Origin: Anaerofilum sp.
GTDB taxonomy: Bacteria; Bacillota; Clostridia; Oscillospirales; Ruminococcaceae
Direction: 5' to 3'
Assembly (NCBI GenBank): GCA_020024115.1
Contig: JAHHUF010000007.1
Span: forward strand, 1-31,022
DNA length: 31,022 nt
Below the pieces are notes generated by a model. That model saw only the letters and a list, made by a program, of their open reading frames with translations, searched no databases and was not told the DNA's origin. Numbering within the stretch: the first letter of the stretch is position 1; each line of letters begins with the position of its first letter. Shown piece by piece: positions 30,569-31,022 of this stretch. Made by a program: the position numbers and the translations under genes.

Positions 30569-30624
30569 TTGACACATTGCATAGTGCAGATTGATAGTGT
30601 GCAACTTGCAAATATGGTACACTA
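30569..30624 (+). promoter_or_regulatory. XRE gene promoter and candidate operator
   Basis: Plus strand: a perfect TTGACA (30569-30574), then GATAGT (30593-30598) after an 18-bp spacer. Overlapping and following it, TAGTGT (30595-30600) and ACACTA (30619-30624) are inverted ends of a 30-bp partly palindromic site (8 of the outer 10 positions match). Such a site would suit autoregulation by the downstream gene. A good AAAGGAG site precedes the ATG at 30661. Confidence 0.5.
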
Positions 30625-30660
30625 AAAGTGCAAAATAACAACCTTAAAGGAGCAATTACT

Positions 30661-31022
30661 ATGATTTTTGCAGACAAACTCATTTCATTGCGTAAAAAAA
30701 GCGGATGGTCGCAAGAGGAACTGGCAGAACAAATGAATGTGACTCGTCAATCTGTCTCAAAATGAGAGGGTGCACAGTCTATTCCAGATTTAGAAAAAAT
30801 CATCAAGCTTTCTCAACTATTTGGAGTCAGCACTGACTATTTATTAAAGGATGAATTGGAAGAAGTTGAATCCATTGATGTTGCAGCTGAAACATCACCA
30901 ATAAAAAAAGTATCACTGGAAAATGCTTATAATTTTCTCAAACTTTCACAATCAACCGCAAAACCAATTGCCTATGGTGTTTCTTTGTGTATCCTATCCC
31001 CTATTTGCCTATTATTATTAGG
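30661..31022 (+). pseudogene. XRE-family HTH regulator with in-frame TGA; runs off the window
   Basis: The N-terminus reads MIFADKLISLRKKSGWSQEE and LAEQMNVTRQSVSK, a standard XRE helix-turn-helix. Then codon 35 is TGA (30763-30765). The reading continues in the same frame as EGAQSIPDLEKIIKLSQLFG and VSTDYLLKDE. This family normally has SVSKWEGAQS here, so TGA replaces the conserved TGG tryptophan by one base change. After a linker the frame continues to IAYGVSLCILSPICLLLL, the start of a membrane segment, until the window ends. TGA is a normal stop in this genome (ftsW, murF, coaD end in TGA), so the protein should be truncated to 34 residues. The intact promoter, binding site and downstream frame suggest a recent mutation or a sequencing error. 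Confidence 0.8.

Noticed and set aside
30763..30765. Use of TGA as a tryptophan codon (alternative genetic code)
   Set aside because: Several core genes (for example ftsW, murF, coaD, rsmD) end in TGA within 4-nt overlaps, and tryptophan is otherwise TGG.
1..31022. CRISPR arrays, tRNA or rRNA genes, prophage or toxin-antitoxin modules
   Set aside because: No regularly spaced direct repeats, no cloverleaf or rRNA-like sequence, and no phage or toxin-antitoxin proteins were seen by eye. This was not a computed search.

Overview
This window looks like a chromosomal core region of a Gram-positive, endospore-forming anaerobe of the class Clostridia. An Oscillospirales/Ruminococcaceae-like relative is my inference from gene content, not a database result. 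The reasons are strong AGGAGG-type ribosome binding sites, Firmicutes gene neighbourhoods (ylxM-ffh-rpsP-khpA-rimM-trmD; M50 protease-scpA-scpB-DUF2953-ytfJ-rluB), sporulation genes (dpaA, ytfJ/gerW) and an HPr with both His15 and Ser46. Most genes are on the minus strand, so transcription runs mainly from right to left. I see no rRNA, tRNA, CRISPR array, phage module or complete insertion sequence.

Layout. 51-839: dipicolinate synthase subunit A. 949-11802: a division/cell-wall (dcw) operon, read mraZ, rsmH, ftsL-like, class B PBP with two PASTA domains, murF, mraY, ftsW, murG, ftsQ. It lacks murE, murD, murC, murB and ftsZ in this window. It starts at a clear promoter followed by three 10-bp-spaced MraZ boxes. 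12055-13564: rsmD, coaD and a coiled-coil gene, overlapping by 4 nt each. 13827-16089: uvrC and ptsH. 16336-19948: the SRP/ribosome-maturation operon ylxM, ffh, rpsP, khpA, rimM, trmD. 20164-21423: a LysA-like decarboxylase. 21647-22492 (plus strand): a GNAT acetyltransferase and a small unknown gene. 22548-29811: one long minus-strand run from an M50 protease through scpA, scpB, a DUF2953 protein, ytfJ and rluB to three biotin-dependent carboxyltransferase genes. 30046-30234 (plus): rpmB in its zinc-binding form. 30661-31022 (plus, leaving the window): an XRE-type regulator with an in-frame TGA.

How the parts work together. The dcw operon makes lipid II precursors (MurF, MraY, MurG) and builds septal wall (FtsW, PBP, FtsL, FtsQ). 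ffh/rpsP/rimM/trmD couple ribosome maturation to membrane targeting. ScpA/ScpB are the condensin partners of Smc. The terminal carboxyltransferase genes have the same three-part composition as the 12S, 1.3S and 5S subunits of transcarboxylase, with no membrane sodium-pump subunit nearby.

The most interesting unexplained structure is a roughly 100-110 bp dispersed repeat with partly inverted ends. I find three copies: between PBP and murF, in the rsmD leader, and upstream of the XRE gene. All three have the same orientation relative to the downstream gene. No wholly new multi-gene system is evident. The best candidates for follow-up are this repeat, the transcarboxylase-like trio, and the nonsense-interrupted XRE regulator.
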